Shown in pieces: positions 7,672-17,083 of a stretch of 64,000 nt of DNA. The DNA is from CAYZPB01 sp964551195 (GTDB lineage Bacteria > Bacillota > Bacilli > Tepidibacillales > Tepidibacillaceae): assembly GCA_964551195.1 (NCBI GenBank), contig CAZKBI010000001.1:18525-82524 (forward strand). The letters are read 5' to 3'. Each line of letters opens with the position of its first letter. Positions within the stretch are counted from its first letter, which is position 1. Position numbers and translations under genes: made by a program. Below the pieces are notes generated by a model, which saw nothing but the letters and a program-made list of their open reading frames with translations, searched no databases and was not told the DNA's origin.

Positions 7672-9150
7672 ATGAGGTTAACCGAGTTACTCGAAGCTCT
7701 TAATATTTATAAAGTCAAGGGAAAGATAGATGTTGAAATAAACAATATTTGTGTTGATTCGCGCGAAGCAAAACTGGGAGATCTGTTTGTCTGCTTACCA
7801 GGCTTTGTCGTTGATGGACATGACTATGCGCTTAATGCTGTCGGGCGAGGTGCAGGTGCGCTTCTCTGCGAAAGAGAACTACCAATCGAAATTCCGCAGA
7901 TCATTGTTCCTAGTGCTCGGAGAGCATTAGCAATCATTGCAGCTAAATTTTATAACTATCCTTCAGAGAAACTTCGTTTAATCGGGATTACGGGAACAAA
8001 TGGTAAAACAACGACTAGCTACCTTATCGACCAAATATTAAAGGACCGTGATAAAGTGACCGGTTTAATTGGTACCATCCAGATGATTATAGCTAGGGAG
8101 TCGGAGCAACTGAAGAATACGACACCCGATATTCTTCAAATGAATGAAAGTTTAGTTCGGATGGTTGCTGCCGGAGTTGAGTATGTGACGATGGAGGTTT
8201 CATCGCATGCACTAGAACTTGGCAGAGTTCGGGGGATAGATTATGATGTGGCTGTCTTTACCAATTTTACCCAAGACCATTTAGATTTTCACGGTACGAT
8301 GGATAAATATTTGGAGGCGAAAACCTTACTTTTTGCACAGCTTGGAAATAGCTATTTAAGAGACCATAAATTTGCAGTTATTAATGCTGATGATCCAATT
8401 AGCGAACATTTGCTAAAGAGTACTTCGGCCGAAACAATAACTTATGGCATTGATCAGGCTGCTGATGTACGTGCGACAAAACTTAAGGTAACAGCTAGTG
8501 GAACATCATTCCAACTAGATAGTTATGCCGGTTCGCAGAAAGTTAACTTAAAAATGATTGGTAAATTCAGTGTCTATAATACACTTGCAGCTATCTCAGT
8601 CGGGTTAATTGAGCAGATTCCCCTAGCATCTATAATTAGTAGCATCGAGCAGATCGTTAACGTTCGTGGTCGCTTCGAACTTGTTGAAGGAGATCACGAC
8701 TTCAGTGTAATAGTTGATTATGCACATACTCCGGACGGACTAAAGAATGTCCTGGGTACAGCAAGGGAGATTACAAAGGGCACACTCTACTGTGTGTTTG
8801 GCGCTGGCGGTGACCGAGATAAGTCGAAACGGCCACTGATGGGCAAAACGGTGATTGCAGAAAGCGATATTGCTGTGGTTACCTCAGATAATCCACGAAC
8901 AGAAGACCCAGAACAGATCATCTCGGAAATTGTTGCTGGTATCAAAGAGGTTACTAACGATAAGGACAGGTATATAGCGATTATAGATCGTAAAGCTGCA
9001 ATTGAATATGCAATTAATAAAGCAAATAGCGGAGATCTAATTCTGATTGCTGGCAAAGGTCATGAGGATTACCAAATACTTGCGGACCAAGTTATAGATT
9101 TTGACGATCGTGAGGTTGCGCTCGCAGCTTTAAGGAGAAGATTTAAATGA
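7672..9150 (+). CDS. murE: UDP-MurNAc-L-Ala-D-Glu:meso-diaminopimelate ligase MurE
   Basis: 492 aa Mur ligase adding the third stem-peptide residue in the cytoplasm. The P-loop GITGTNGKTT spans residues 105-114. Residues 406-409 read DNPR, the motif whose Arg recognises meso-diaminopimelate rather than lysine, so the peptidoglycan is predicted to be mDAP-type. The TRP-like DSREAKLGDLFVC segment is near the N-terminus. The start follows GGTGAAGAAG. The last bases overlap murF as ATGA. Confidence 0.97.
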   Translation: MRLTELLEALNIYKVKGKIDVEINNICVDSREAKLGDLFVCLPGFVVDGHDYALNAVGRGAGALLCERELPIEIPQIIVPSARRALAIIAAKFYNYPSEKLRLIGITGTNGKTTTSYLIDQILKDRDKVTGLIGTIQMIIARESEQLKNTTPDILQMNESLVRMVAAGVEYVTMEVSSHALELGRVRGIDYDVAVFTNFTQDHLDFHGTMDKYLEAKTLLFAQLGNSYLRDHKFAVINADDPISEHLLKSTSAETITYGIDQAADVRATKLKVTASGTSFQLDSYAGSQKVNLKMIGKFSVYNTLAAISVGLIEQIPLASIISSIEQIVNVRGRFELVEGDHDFSVIVDYAHTPDGLKNVLGTAREITKGTLYCVFGAGGDRDKSKRPLMGKTVIAESDIAVVTSDNPRTEDPEQIISEIVAGIKEVTNDKDRYIAIIDRKAAIEYAINKANSGDLILIAGKGHEDYQILADQVIDFDDREVALAALRRRFK

Positions 9151-10520
9151 GATTATCACTTAATGAGATAGCAAGAGTAGTTGATGGACAACTGCTTAAG
9201 GCAGAGGAAAACTTCATTATCACTGGTGTTAGCACAGATTCACGCAGCATTTGCGAGGGAGATTTGTTCATACCATTAGAAGGGGAAAACTACGATGGGC
9301 ATGATTTTATTTCGGATGTGACATCAGCAGGTGCCACTGCTTCTTTCTGGAGTAATGAACTAGCTCTACCCGATGAAACAATCCCGCTAATCATTGTCTG
9401 TGACCCACTTGCGGCAATGCAGAAACTTGCGAAATATTATCGAAAAGAGATTAACCCAATTGTGATCGGTATAACTGGTAGCAATGGTAAAACAACAACC
9501 AAGGATATTCTGACATCAATTCTTGCTGAACAATATAAAGTACATAAAACAAAAGGCAATTTGAATAATCATATCGGTCTTCCCCTAACGATACTATCGA
9601 TGCCTGCTGAGACAGAGGTACTAGTTGTTGAGATGGGTATGAATCAAGTTGGTGAGATTGCAGAGTTGACAAAGATTGCTCTGCCTGATCATGTGATTGT
9701 AACCAATGTTGGTGAGTCACACATTGAGTTTCTGCAGACTGAGGAACGAATAGCGGAAGCCAAACTGGAGATTCTTCAAGGCCTTGCTAAGGATGGATAT
9801 GCGATTTTACCAGGAGATCAGGAACTAGTACGAAAGGAAATCGCAAAACATAATATAAAAAACATTATCTGGGTAGGTAGCTCGAAAATTAATGATAATT
9901 ATTTGGCGGAAGTAGATGAAAAAGAACATGAACAACTAACTTTTACTGATAGCAATGGAGACAAATTTCAGCTACCCATGCTCGGCGCGCATAACGCAAT
10001 TAACGCACTGATGGCGATTGAACTGACAAAACTTTTGAATATTAATGTGGACAAGATAAAAGCAGGCCTAGCAAAAGTTCAGCTAAGTGGGATGCGACTG
10101 GAACTTGTTAGACTAGATGCGGATTCGATAATTTTAAATGATGCATATAATGCTAGTCCAACTTCAATGCGCTGCAGTCTTGAATTGCTCGCTTCCTTGG
10201 TTGGCTATAAATATAAAATCGCAGTGCTCGGAGATATGTTAGAATTGGGCATAGCTGCGGAAAAGTATCACTACGAGATTGGGCGTTTAGTTGCAGAGCT
10301 AAAAATCGACTACCTTATCGTGATAGGTGATTTTGCAGAAGAGGTAATTGTTGGTGCCTTGCAAAATCGTATGGGTATGCGTAATGTGCAGAAGGCTGAT
10401 TCAGTTGAAGAGATTGTTGATATACTACAGAGGAAGAAAATCGGGAAACGAGCGATACTGATTAAAGGTTCACGCGGTAATAGATTGGAAAGGGTTGTAG
10501 AGTTGCTATTACAAAAATAA
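9147..10520 (+). CDS. murF: UDP-MurNAc-tripeptide:D-Ala-D-Ala ligase MurF
   Basis: 457 aa Mur ligase that attaches D-Ala-D-Ala to complete the UDP-MurNAc pentapeptide. It has the N-terminal STDSRSICEGDLFIPL segment, a P-loop ITGSNGKTTTK near residues 109-119, NLNNHIGLPLTIL, and the C-terminal NDAYNASPTSM motif typical of MurF. The ATG lies in a four-base ATGA overlap with the murE stop, so the two are translationally coupled. Length is usual for the family. Confidence 0.97.
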   Translation: MRLSLNEIARVVDGQLLKAEENFIITGVSTDSRSICEGDLFIPLEGENYDGHDFISDVTSAGATASFWSNELALPDETIPLIIVCDPLAAMQKLAKYYRKEINPIVIGITGSNGKTTTKDILTSILAEQYKVHKTKGNLNNHIGLPLTILSMPAETEVLVVEMGMNQVGEIAELTKIALPDHVIVTNVGESHIEFLQTEERIAEAKLEILQGLAKDGYAILPGDQELVRKEIAKHNIKNIIWVGSSKINDNYLAEVDEKEHEQLTFTDSNGDKFQLPMLGAHNAINALMAIELTKLLNINVDKIKAGLAKVQLSGMRLELVRLDADSIILNDAYNASPTSMRCSLELLASLVGYKYKIAVLGDMLELGIAAEKYHYEIGRLVAELKIDYLIVIGDFAEEVIVGALQNRMGMRNVQKADSVEEIVDILQRKKIGKRAILIKGSRGNRLERVVELLLQK

Positions 10521-10541
10521 AAGTCAGGGAGATAAGACAAG

Positions 10542-11504
10542 ATGGATTTAAAAGTAATTTTAATAATGATACTTACCGCAACAGCAATTTCTTTTGTTGT
10601 GGGACTAATCATTATTCCTCTATTTCGCAAATATAACATTGGTCAATTAATCCGTGATGATGGACCACAGGAGCATCTCAAGAAAGAGGGAACCCTAACT
10701 CTGGGTGGATTAATGATACTGGCTTCGCTTTTAGCTACAGTTGTAGCTTTTGCGCCGCTTTCTTTTAATATTAAACTACTACTAATTGCAACATTTAGTT
10801 TTGCTTTATTAGGATTTCTAGACGATGCTCTTATTATTGCGAGAAAAGACAACAAGGGGATAAGCGCTAAGCAGAAGTTTGGTGGACAAATCGTAATAGC
10901 AATTATACTATGTATATTTTTATATTTTCAAGGTTTCGACCAGAGTATCTACTTGCCGGGAACTTCATTAAGCCTTGAATTAGGCTGGTTCTATTGGCCC
11001 TTTATTATTTTCTGGGTAGTTGGGTTTGTTAATGCCGTAAATTTAACTGATGGTCTTGATGGGCTGCTGGCGGGTAGCGCAATAATTTCCTTTCTCGCTT
11101 ATCTTGTAATCAGTCTCTTTACCACACAATTTGATATTACCATATTTACAGCTGCGATGATTGGTGCTTTGATTGGTTTTCTAATCTTTAATCGGCACCC
11201 AGCTAAAATATTTATGGGTGATACAGGATCCTTAGCAATCGGTGGTGCACTAGTAATGGTTGCAATCTTAACCAAAACAGAGTTGCTCCTAATCATTATC
11301 GGTGGCCTATATGTAATCGAAACGTTATCAGTTATTCTGCAGGTGTTCTTCTTTAAAACAAGAGGGAGAAGAATTTTTAAGATGAGCCCAATTCACCACC
11401 ACTTTGAATTATCAGGTTGGTCAGAGTGGAAGGTAGTTTTAGTATTTTGGAGCCTGAGCCTTATTTTTGCATTAATCGGTCTAGGTATTGGAGTGTTATT
11501 ATGA
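10542..11504 (+). CDS. mraY: Phospho-N-acetylmuramoyl-pentapeptide transferase MraY
   Basis: 320 aa polytopic membrane enzyme with about ten hydrophobic helices. It transfers phospho-MurNAc-pentapeptide to undecaprenyl phosphate, giving lipid I. Diagnostic motifs are DDGPQEHLKKEGTLTLGG, the Asp-rich DDALI loop, NAVNLTDGLDGL, and the cytoplasmic PIHHHFELSGWSE loop near the C-terminus. GGGAG precedes the ATG. The stop overlaps the murD start as ATGA. Confidence 0.97.
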   Translation: MDLKVILIMILTATAISFVVGLIIIPLFRKYNIGQLIRDDGPQEHLKKEGTLTLGGLMILASLLATVVAFAPLSFNIKLLLIATFSFALLGFLDDALIIARKDNKGISAKQKFGGQIVIAIILCIFLYFQGFDQSIYLPGTSLSLELGWFYWPFIIFWVVGFVNAVNLTDGLDGLLAGSAIISFLAYLVISLFTTQFDITIFTAAMIGALIGFLIFNRHPAKIFMGDTGSLAIGGALVMVAILTKTELLLIIIGGLYVIETLSVILQVFFFKTRGRRIFKMSPIHHHFELSGWSEWKVVLVFWSLSLIFALIGLGIGVLL

Positions 11505-12880
11505 TGTGGGACGAGTTTGTTGCTAAATATTCCGGAAAAAAAATAATGGTGCTAGGTCTTGCCAAAAGTGGCACGGCAATTGCCAAAATCCTCGCAGATG
11601 CAGGTGCCAAACTGATAGTTTACGATGCATTGGAGTCAACGATTGAGCAGCAGGAGCTAGAAAGGCTTGATATAACTGTACACACTGGAGAAGTGCCTCT
11701 TCAACTCTTAGATTCGAGTTATTTTTGCTTAGTTAAAAATCCAGGAGTACCCTACGATAATCCCTTAGTCGAGCGAGCTTTAGAACTAGGAGTTCCTGTT
11801 ATTACTGAGATAGAATTGGCCGGTGAATTGTCGGCAGCACCGATTATTGGCATTACCGGTACGAACGGGAAGACAACCACAACAACATTGATAGGTGAAA
11901 TTCTGAATTATTCGAAAAAAAATGCGGTGGTTGCTGGCAATATTGGGACTGTCCTAGCCGGTGAGGCACGCAAGATTTCAGCTGATAAGATCCTTGTTGC
12001 TGAACTTAGCTCTTTTCAATTGAAAGGTACAACTAGCTTTCACCCGCACATTGCCATTCTCTTAAATATTTATCCGGCACATCTAGATTATCATCAGGGT
12101 ATTGAGGATTACATAGTATCTAAAAGTAAATTATTTGCTAATCAGACAGAGGATGATTATGCAATTTTTAACATTAATTGTCAGCTTTGTATTGATCTTA
12201 GCAAAAATATTAAAGCACAAAAATATTATTTCTCGACCATAGGTCGCAACTCAATAACTCAAGGAGCCTATATCGAGCACGGATCGGCATACTATATTGA
12301 TTTGGATACTCCGGTCAAGCTTATCGATTTAAATGAGACTAGAATGCGTGGTGCACATTTAGAAAACCTTTTGGCAGCAATAATTGCAACACGCTTAGCA
12401 GGTGCTGATTTCGAAGCAATTCGAGCTGTTTTACGTAGTTTCAAAGGTGTTGAGCACCGTATTGAATATGTGTTAAGTACGGAAGAAAATATATCCTTCT
12501 ACAATGATTCTAAATCTACCAATGTACAAGCAACGATCACCGCCTTAGATTCCTTTACGGAACCAGTAATTCTAATTGCCGGTGGTTTAGATCGCGGGAT
12601 TAGTTTAAGCGACTTAACTGAATATTTCCGTAATTCCGTCAAAGTACTTGTGCTTTATGGTGAAACTGCAGAAGAGCTTGCCCAGATTGGACGAGCTGCG
12701 GGAATTCAGGATATTCATCTTGTTGACTCGCTGGAAGCTGCGGTAGATGCAACGGTTAAGTTAGCCCAAGCAGGAGATAATGTTTTGCTATCTCCAGCAG
12801 CAGCGAGTTGGGATATGTTTAGTTCTTTTGAAGAACGAGGTAATCTATTCAAGGAGCTAGTTAGAAAGCACTATAATTAA
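11501..12880 (+). CDS. murD: UDP-MurNAc-L-alanine:D-glutamate ligase MurD
   Basis: 459 aa. It has an N-terminal Rossmann-like domain (KIMVLGLAKSGTA), a P-loop GITGTNGKTTTTTLIG, SSFQL, and a C-terminal domain with NDSKSTN and AGGLDRG. It adds D-Glu to UDP-MurNAc-L-Ala. The start at 11501 overlaps the mraY stop and has GGAG seven bases upstream; a second ATG follows at 11504. In many Firmicutes an ftsW/spoVE gene separates murD from murG, but here murG follows after only 21 bases. Confidence 0.96.
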   Translation: MMWDEFVAKYSGKKIMVLGLAKSGTAIAKILADAGAKLIVYDALESTIEQQELERLDITVHTGEVPLQLLDSSYFCLVKNPGVPYDNPLVERALELGVPVITEIELAGELSAAPIIGITGTNGKTTTTTLIGEILNYSKKNAVVAGNIGTVLAGEARKISADKILVAELSSFQLKGTTSFHPHIAILLNIYPAHLDYHQGIEDYIVSKSKLFANQTEDDYAIFNINCQLCIDLSKNIKAQKYYFSTIGRNSITQGAYIEHGSAYYIDLDTPVKLIDLNETRMRGAHLENLLAAIIATRLAGADFEAIRAVLRSFKGVEHRIEYVLSTEENISFYNDSKSTNVQATITALDSFTEPVILIAGGLDRGISLSDLTEYFRNSVKVLVLYGETAEELAQIGRAAGIQDIHLVDSLEAAVDATVKLAQAGDNVLLSPAAASWDMFSSFEERGNLFKELVRKHYN

Positions 12881-12901
12881 GTTAACTCAGGAGATGATTA
12901 G

Positions 12902-13999
12902 ATGCGTGTGATAATTTCAGGCGGTGGAACAGGTGGACACATCTATCCAGCTCTTGCAATAATAGCTGAAATTAAACGGCAAGATCCCAATTCAGAATTT
13001 CTCTATATTGGGACGGCTCTGGGCTTAGAAAGTGATTTAGTTAAACGTGAAGGGATTCCTTTTAAAGAGATCGAAATCCAAGGTTTTAAACGTAAATTAA
13101 CTATTTATAACTATCGAACAATCAAAAAGTTCATTAAGGCTACCGCTCGTTCGAAAGAATATATTAAGAATTTCAAACCTGATCTGGTGATTGGGACAGG
13201 TGGTTATGTCTGTGCACCTGTTCTCTATGCAGCAGCTAAACTTAAACTGCCAACTTTTTTACATGAACAGAATATTGTTCCTGGCATAACTAACAACTTC
13301 TTGTCGAGATATGTTGATACAATCGGTATTAGCTTAGAAGGAGCTCGCGAGCATTTTAAAAAAGGCAGAAAGGTTGTTCTAACTGGAAATCCCATATCAT
13401 CAGAAGTTATTCTTGCGGATGCTGCGAGTGGATATGAATTTTTGAAAATTAATCAAGATAAGAAGGTCATTCTGATTTTTGGGGGCAGCAGAGGTGCGAT
13501 GCCGATTAATCAGGCAATTATCGACTTAATCCCTCAGATTGAAAAACGCGTATCTGAGCTTTATGTCCTTGTTACTGGAGCAGTAAATCATGAGGATGTA
13601 TTAACCCGATTAAAGGAGAGTCATACTAAATTACCAAGCAATCTGGCGGTATATCCTTATTTATATAATATGTCAGATGTTCTAAAAGCCACCACTATCC
13701 TAATTAGTCGTGCTGGTGCATCAACTTTGGCGGAAATTACGGCTTTAGGTTTGCCTACGATTTTAATCCCATCCCCCTATGTGACGAATAATCACCAGGA
13801 GAAAAATGCACAGTGGTTAGAAAAAGAATCCGCTGCACTGATTGTGAGGGAAAAGGATTTGACAGCTGAATTACTAGAGAAATCGATCGATTATCTGTTA
13901 GTAAACCATGATAGCTATAGTAATCATGCTAGGGAACTGGGAATCCCTGATGCTGCTTGTCGAATTTATCGTGAGTTAGAAAGTCTGCTTAAGAAATAG
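12902..13999 (+). CDS. murG: UDP-GlcNAc:MurNAc-(pentapeptide)-PP-undecaprenol GlcNAc transferase MurG
   Basis: 365 aa GT28 glycosyltransferase making lipid II at the inner face of the membrane. It has the N-terminal glycine loop SGGGTGGHIYPAL, GTGGYVCAPV, HEQN, and the C-terminal donor site SRAGASTLAEI followed by PSPYVTNNHQEKNA. AGGAGATG precedes the ATG. It sits between murD and murB. murC, which often lies between murG and murB in clostridia, is absent. Confidence 0.97.
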   Translation: MRVIISGGGTGGHIYPALAIIAEIKRQDPNSEFLYIGTALGLESDLVKREGIPFKEIEIQGFKRKLTIYNYRTIKKFIKATARSKEYIKNFKPDLVIGTGGYVCAPVLYAAAKLKLPTFLHEQNIVPGITNNFLSRYVDTIGISLEGAREHFKKGRKVVLTGNPISSEVILADAASGYEFLKINQDKKVILIFGGSRGAMPINQAIIDLIPQIEKRVSELYVLVTGAVNHEDVLTRLKESHTKLPSNLAVYPYLYNMSDVLKATTILISRAGASTLAEITALGLPTILIPSPYVTNNHQEKNAQWLEKESAALIVREKDLTAELLEKSIDYLLVNHDSYSNHARELGIPDAACRIYRELESLLKK

Positions 14000-14007
14000 G
14001 TGAGATT

Positions 14008-14922
14008 ATGTGTAAATGGATGGAAGCACTAGAGACTAATAAAATTGAAATTTGTAGAGACGAAACGATGGCGAGGCACACGTCCTGGCGCGTTGGCGGG
14101 CCAGCTGATGCTATGGTGCTGCCAGCTAATCTTGAGGAGCTAGTCACCACTTTAGAAATCCTGAATTTATATCAAGTTGACTGGAAGGTAATTGGAAAGG
14201 GTTCCAACCTATTAGTAAGCGACTCGGGTTATCGCGGTGCGATTATAGCTCTAAACAGAGATTTTGTTGAGATAAGTATCGAGGACAGTATAATTACAGT
14301 CGAGGCCAATTATTCTCTCACAAAACTAGCTCGATTTGCATCACAAAATGGTTTAGCTGGTTTAGAGTTTGCTTGTGGTATCCCTGGAACAGTTGGTGGA
14401 GCGGTAGCGATGAACATTGGTGCGCATGGCGTGGAAATTTCGAGCATTCTAATAGACGCAAAGGTGCTTACGGCGGCTGGTGAGATAGAAGTATGGAATA
14501 ATCAGGACTTTCAATTTGCCTATCGCGAGTCGAGGCTAAACAGAGAGAAGGGAATCCTTTTGTCGGCTAGATTTGTACTTACACCTGAAGCGGAAGAGCA
14601 AATCAAGGCGAGGATGGCAAACTATAATGAAGGCCGGAGGAAATCTCAGCCAATCGGACTAAGCACTGCAGGTAGTGTTTTTAAGAATCCGGAGAATGCT
14701 TTTGTTGGGAAACTAGTGGAGGAACTGGGTCTTAAGGGCAAGACTTGCGGAGGTGCTGAAATTTCTACGAAGCATGCCAACTTTATTATTAACACTGGTA
14801 CAGCAACAGCTAAAGACATTTGCTGTTTGATGAGTTATATTAAGGCTGAGGTCTTAAGGGAATATGGTATTAAGTTAGAGAACGAGGTTGAAATAGTTGG
14901 AGAATGCGAATTTTGCAATTAA
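14008..14922 (+). CDS. murB: UDP-N-acetylenolpyruvoylglucosamine reductase MurB
   Basis: 304 aa FAD enzyme that reduces UDP-GlcNAc-enolpyruvate to UDP-MurNAc. It shows HTSWRVGGPAD near the N-terminus, the flavin-binding GKGSNLLVSD and ACGIPGTVGGAVAMN, and the catalytic Ser223 in GLSTAGSVFKNP, which donates a proton in the MurB mechanism. Length and motif set fit the shorter type common in Firmicutes. It starts eight bases after the murG stop, with GGTGAG as ribosome binding site, and is last before an internal promoter. Confidence 0.96.
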   Translation: MCKWMEALETNKIEICRDETMARHTSWRVGGPADAMVLPANLEELVTTLEILNLYQVDWKVIGKGSNLLVSDSGYRGAIIALNRDFVEISIEDSIITVEANYSLTKLARFASQNGLAGLEFACGIPGTVGGAVAMNIGAHGVEISSILIDAKVLTAAGEIEVWNNQDFQFAYRESRLNREKGILLSARFVLTPEAEEQIKARMANYNEGRRKSQPIGLSTAGSVFKNPENAFVGKLVEELGLKGKTCGGAEISTKHANFIINTGTATAKDICCLMSYIKAEVLREYGIKLENEVEIVGECEFCN

Positions 14923-14940
14923 TTTTATGGATGTTATAAT
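14913..14940 (+). promoter_or_regulatory. Candidate internal promoter upstream of divIB
   Basis: TTGCAA (14913-14918), a 16-base spacer and perfect TATAAT (14935-14940), overlapping the end of murB and about 36 bases before the divIB start. It would allow divIB-ftsA-ftsZ expression independent of the mur genes. Confidence 0.5.
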
Positions 14941-14975
14941 TATGACAATTACATGTTCCGTAGGGATGGATACAG

Positions 14976-15722
14976 ATGGAATCAACTTATAGCAGTCAAC
15001 AATACGCGAGTCGTAGCAATCGCGGTAAGAAAAAGAAAAAAACAAAGAGCATAATCTTGTTTTTAATAATTTTATCATTCGTTCTATTTGTATCATTCTT
15101 TTTCCTGCCGATTAGTAAAATATACGACATTTCAATCACTGGGTTGGATTTACTGACAGAGGAAGAGGTTATAAAGCAGGCAAAGGTTTACGAAGGAATT
15201 AGTTACTTCTTGGTTAATACTGAGAAGGTAGAAGAAGAACTGGAAAAGCTACATATGTGTAAGGAAGCTACTGTTGAAAAGACTTTTCCGGGCGAGCTAG
15301 CGATAAAAATTGTTGAGAATGTTGAGGTAGCCTATCTTTTTGATAATGACCTCTGGTATGCTGTCTTAGAAAATGGCTATATTACTGAGCGAATTATAGA
15401 GCTTGATTTTGGTAAATTACCATTAATAACCGATTGGGGGAAGAGAGATTTAATTACGGACTTAGCTAGAGAAATCAGTAAGACCAAAAATTCTACAATT
15501 GCTGAATTATCTGAAATTCAATTATTTAATACGGACGAAGGTCTAGAACAAGTTCTGATCTTTACCCGCGAGGGCTATAAAGTTCACTTAGAATTAAAGG
15601 ATTTCAGCAAGAAAATGAATATTTATTTAGATATTGTAGAGACGTTGAAATCCAAAGAGAGTGGACTAGGTAATATTTACCTGTTTGATTCGATCCGTTT
15701 TGAGAAATTTGCAGGCGAATAA
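14976..15722 (+). CDS. divIB: Cell division protein DivIB/FtsQ
   Basis: 248 aa. It has a lysine-rich cytoplasmic N-terminus with five Lys in a row, one membrane helix at about residues 25-44, then an extracytoplasmic POTRA domain (ISKIYDISITGLDLLTEEEV) and a beta domain. It works with FtsL and DivIC to control septal peptidoglycan synthesis. The gene stands in the standard position before ftsA. Overall sequence is divergent, as usual for this family; identity rests on POTRA, topology and context. Confidence 0.9.
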   Translation: MESTYSSQQYASRSNRGKKKKKTKSIILFLIILSFVLFVSFFFLPISKIYDISITGLDLLTEEEVIKQAKVYEGISYFLVNTEKVEEELEKLHMCKEATVEKTFPGELAIKIVENVEVAYLFDNDLWYAVLENGYITERIIELDFGKLPLITDWGKRDLITDLAREISKTKNSTIAELSEIQLFNTDEGLEQVLIFTREGYKVHLELKDFSKKMNIYLDIVETLKSKESGLGNIYLFDSIRFEKFAGE

Positions 15723-15730
15723 GCATGAAT

Positions 15731-15759
15731 TTTAAATTATACAGTTTTTATGCTATACT
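15731..15759 (+). promoter_or_regulatory. Candidate ftsA-ftsZ promoter (extended -10)
   Basis: TTTAAA (15731-15736), a 17-base spacer and TATACT (15754-15759) preceded by TGC, giving an extended -10, within the 94-base gap between divIB and ftsA. The -35 matches consensus at 4 of 6. Confidence 0.55.
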
Positions 15760-15816
15760 TAACAACCTTTTTTGAATATACTGAATATATATATTAGGTG
15801 AGGAGGCGAGCAATAG

Positions 15817-17040
15817 ATGCATTTTAGTGACTATGTAGTTAGTTTAGACATCGGTACGGCCACTGTTAAAGTGATTGTCGGCGAAATTAAAAATGGCCTG
15901 CTTAACGTCGTTGGAATTGGAACGGCCGAATCTGAAGGAATAAACAAGGGTGCTATTGTTGACATTGACTTAACGGCACAGTCGATACTTGAAGCAGTTT
16001 CAGAGGCAGAGCGAATGGTTGATTTCGAAATTCGCGATGTTTTTATTGGAGTCTCAGGAAACCATATAAATATACAATTGAGTCAAGGTGTTGTTGCTGT
16101 TTTAAGTGATAATAAAGAGATTGACAAAAATGACGTTGAAAGAGCCGTTGATGCTTCGAAAGTCATTGTTCTACCGCCAAATAAGGAGATCATAGAAGTT
16201 ATTCCTAAGGAATTTGTTGTAGATGGTTTGGGAGGGATTAAGGATCCGATTGGTATGATTGGCGGAAGATTAGAGGTTATCTCTACAGTGATTACTGGAT
16301 CAATGACTGTAATGCATAATCTATTTAGAACTATTGAAAAGACCGGGTTAAACATCGCGGGCTTTGTCTTATTATCACTTGCAGCTGGCGAGGTTGCTTT
16401 AACAAAGGATGAAAAGAACCTTGGCATAGCTTATGTTGATATTGGAAAAGGAACGACGGATATCTCAATCTACCAACAGGAAGAATTGGTAGACGCTATA
16501 GTATTGCCAGTCGGTGGCGAATATATTACAAACGATATCTCGATTGGTTTAAAAACACCTGCAGATGCTGCAGAGCACGTTAAGGTACGCTATGGAACGG
16601 CAAGTGTAGAATCAGCCTTTGAAGATATTAAGTTCAGGGTACCAAGGATTGGCAGCAATTATGATGAGGAATTTACGCAGGTTGACCTTGCGCGGATTAT
16701 TGAACCAAGAATAAGAGAAATTTTCTCGGTTGTTATCAGCGAGATTAACCGTTTAGGTTATAACACCGATTTTCCAGGAGGGATAGTTCTATCTGGCGGT
16801 GTAGCAGCAACAAACAATATCTTAAAAGTTGCTGAAGAAATGTTTGAAACATCAGTAAGAGTTGCAGCACCTACATATATTGGGGCTAAAGATCCTTCAT
16901 TTACTAATGGTGTAGGGATTCTTGTTTACACTCTGAAAAAAATACTAAAGAAGCCTTTAAAGGGTTCAACTTCTAAGACTAAACGCAGCAATAGTTCGGT
17001 AACAAAGAAGATTAGAGGTTGGTTTAAAGATTTTGTTTAA
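15817..17040 (+). CDS. ftsA: Cell division actin-like protein FtsA
   Basis: 407 aa actin-fold ATPase that tethers FtsZ to the membrane. Visible are phosphate-1 SLDIGTATVKVIVGE, the 1C subdomain, phosphate-2 YVDIGKGTTDISIY, and the adenosine loop LSGGVAATNN. A basic, amphipathic C-terminal end (TKKIRGWFKDFV) is the expected membrane-targeting helix. The start follows GTGAGGAGG. It lies directly before ftsZ. Confidence 0.96.
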   Translation: MHFSDYVVSLDIGTATVKVIVGEIKNGLLNVVGIGTAESEGINKGAIVDIDLTAQSILEAVSEAERMVDFEIRDVFIGVSGNHINIQLSQGVVAVLSDNKEIDKNDVERAVDASKVIVLPPNKEIIEVIPKEFVVDGLGGIKDPIGMIGGRLEVISTVITGSMTVMHNLFRTIEKTGLNIAGFVLLSLAAGEVALTKDEKNLGIAYVDIGKGTTDISIYQQEELVDAIVLPVGGEYITNDISIGLKTPADAAEHVKVRYGTASVESAFEDIKFRVPRIGSNYDEEFTQVDLARIIEPRIREIFSVVISEINRLGYNTDFPGGIVLSGGVAATNNILKVAEEMFETSVRVAAPTYIGAKDPSFTNGVGILVYTLKKILKKPLKGSTSKTKRSNSSVTKKIRGWFKDFV

Positions 17041-17083
17041 TAAGGATTGTCATGATAAATGGGATGTCTAAGGGAGGATTAGC

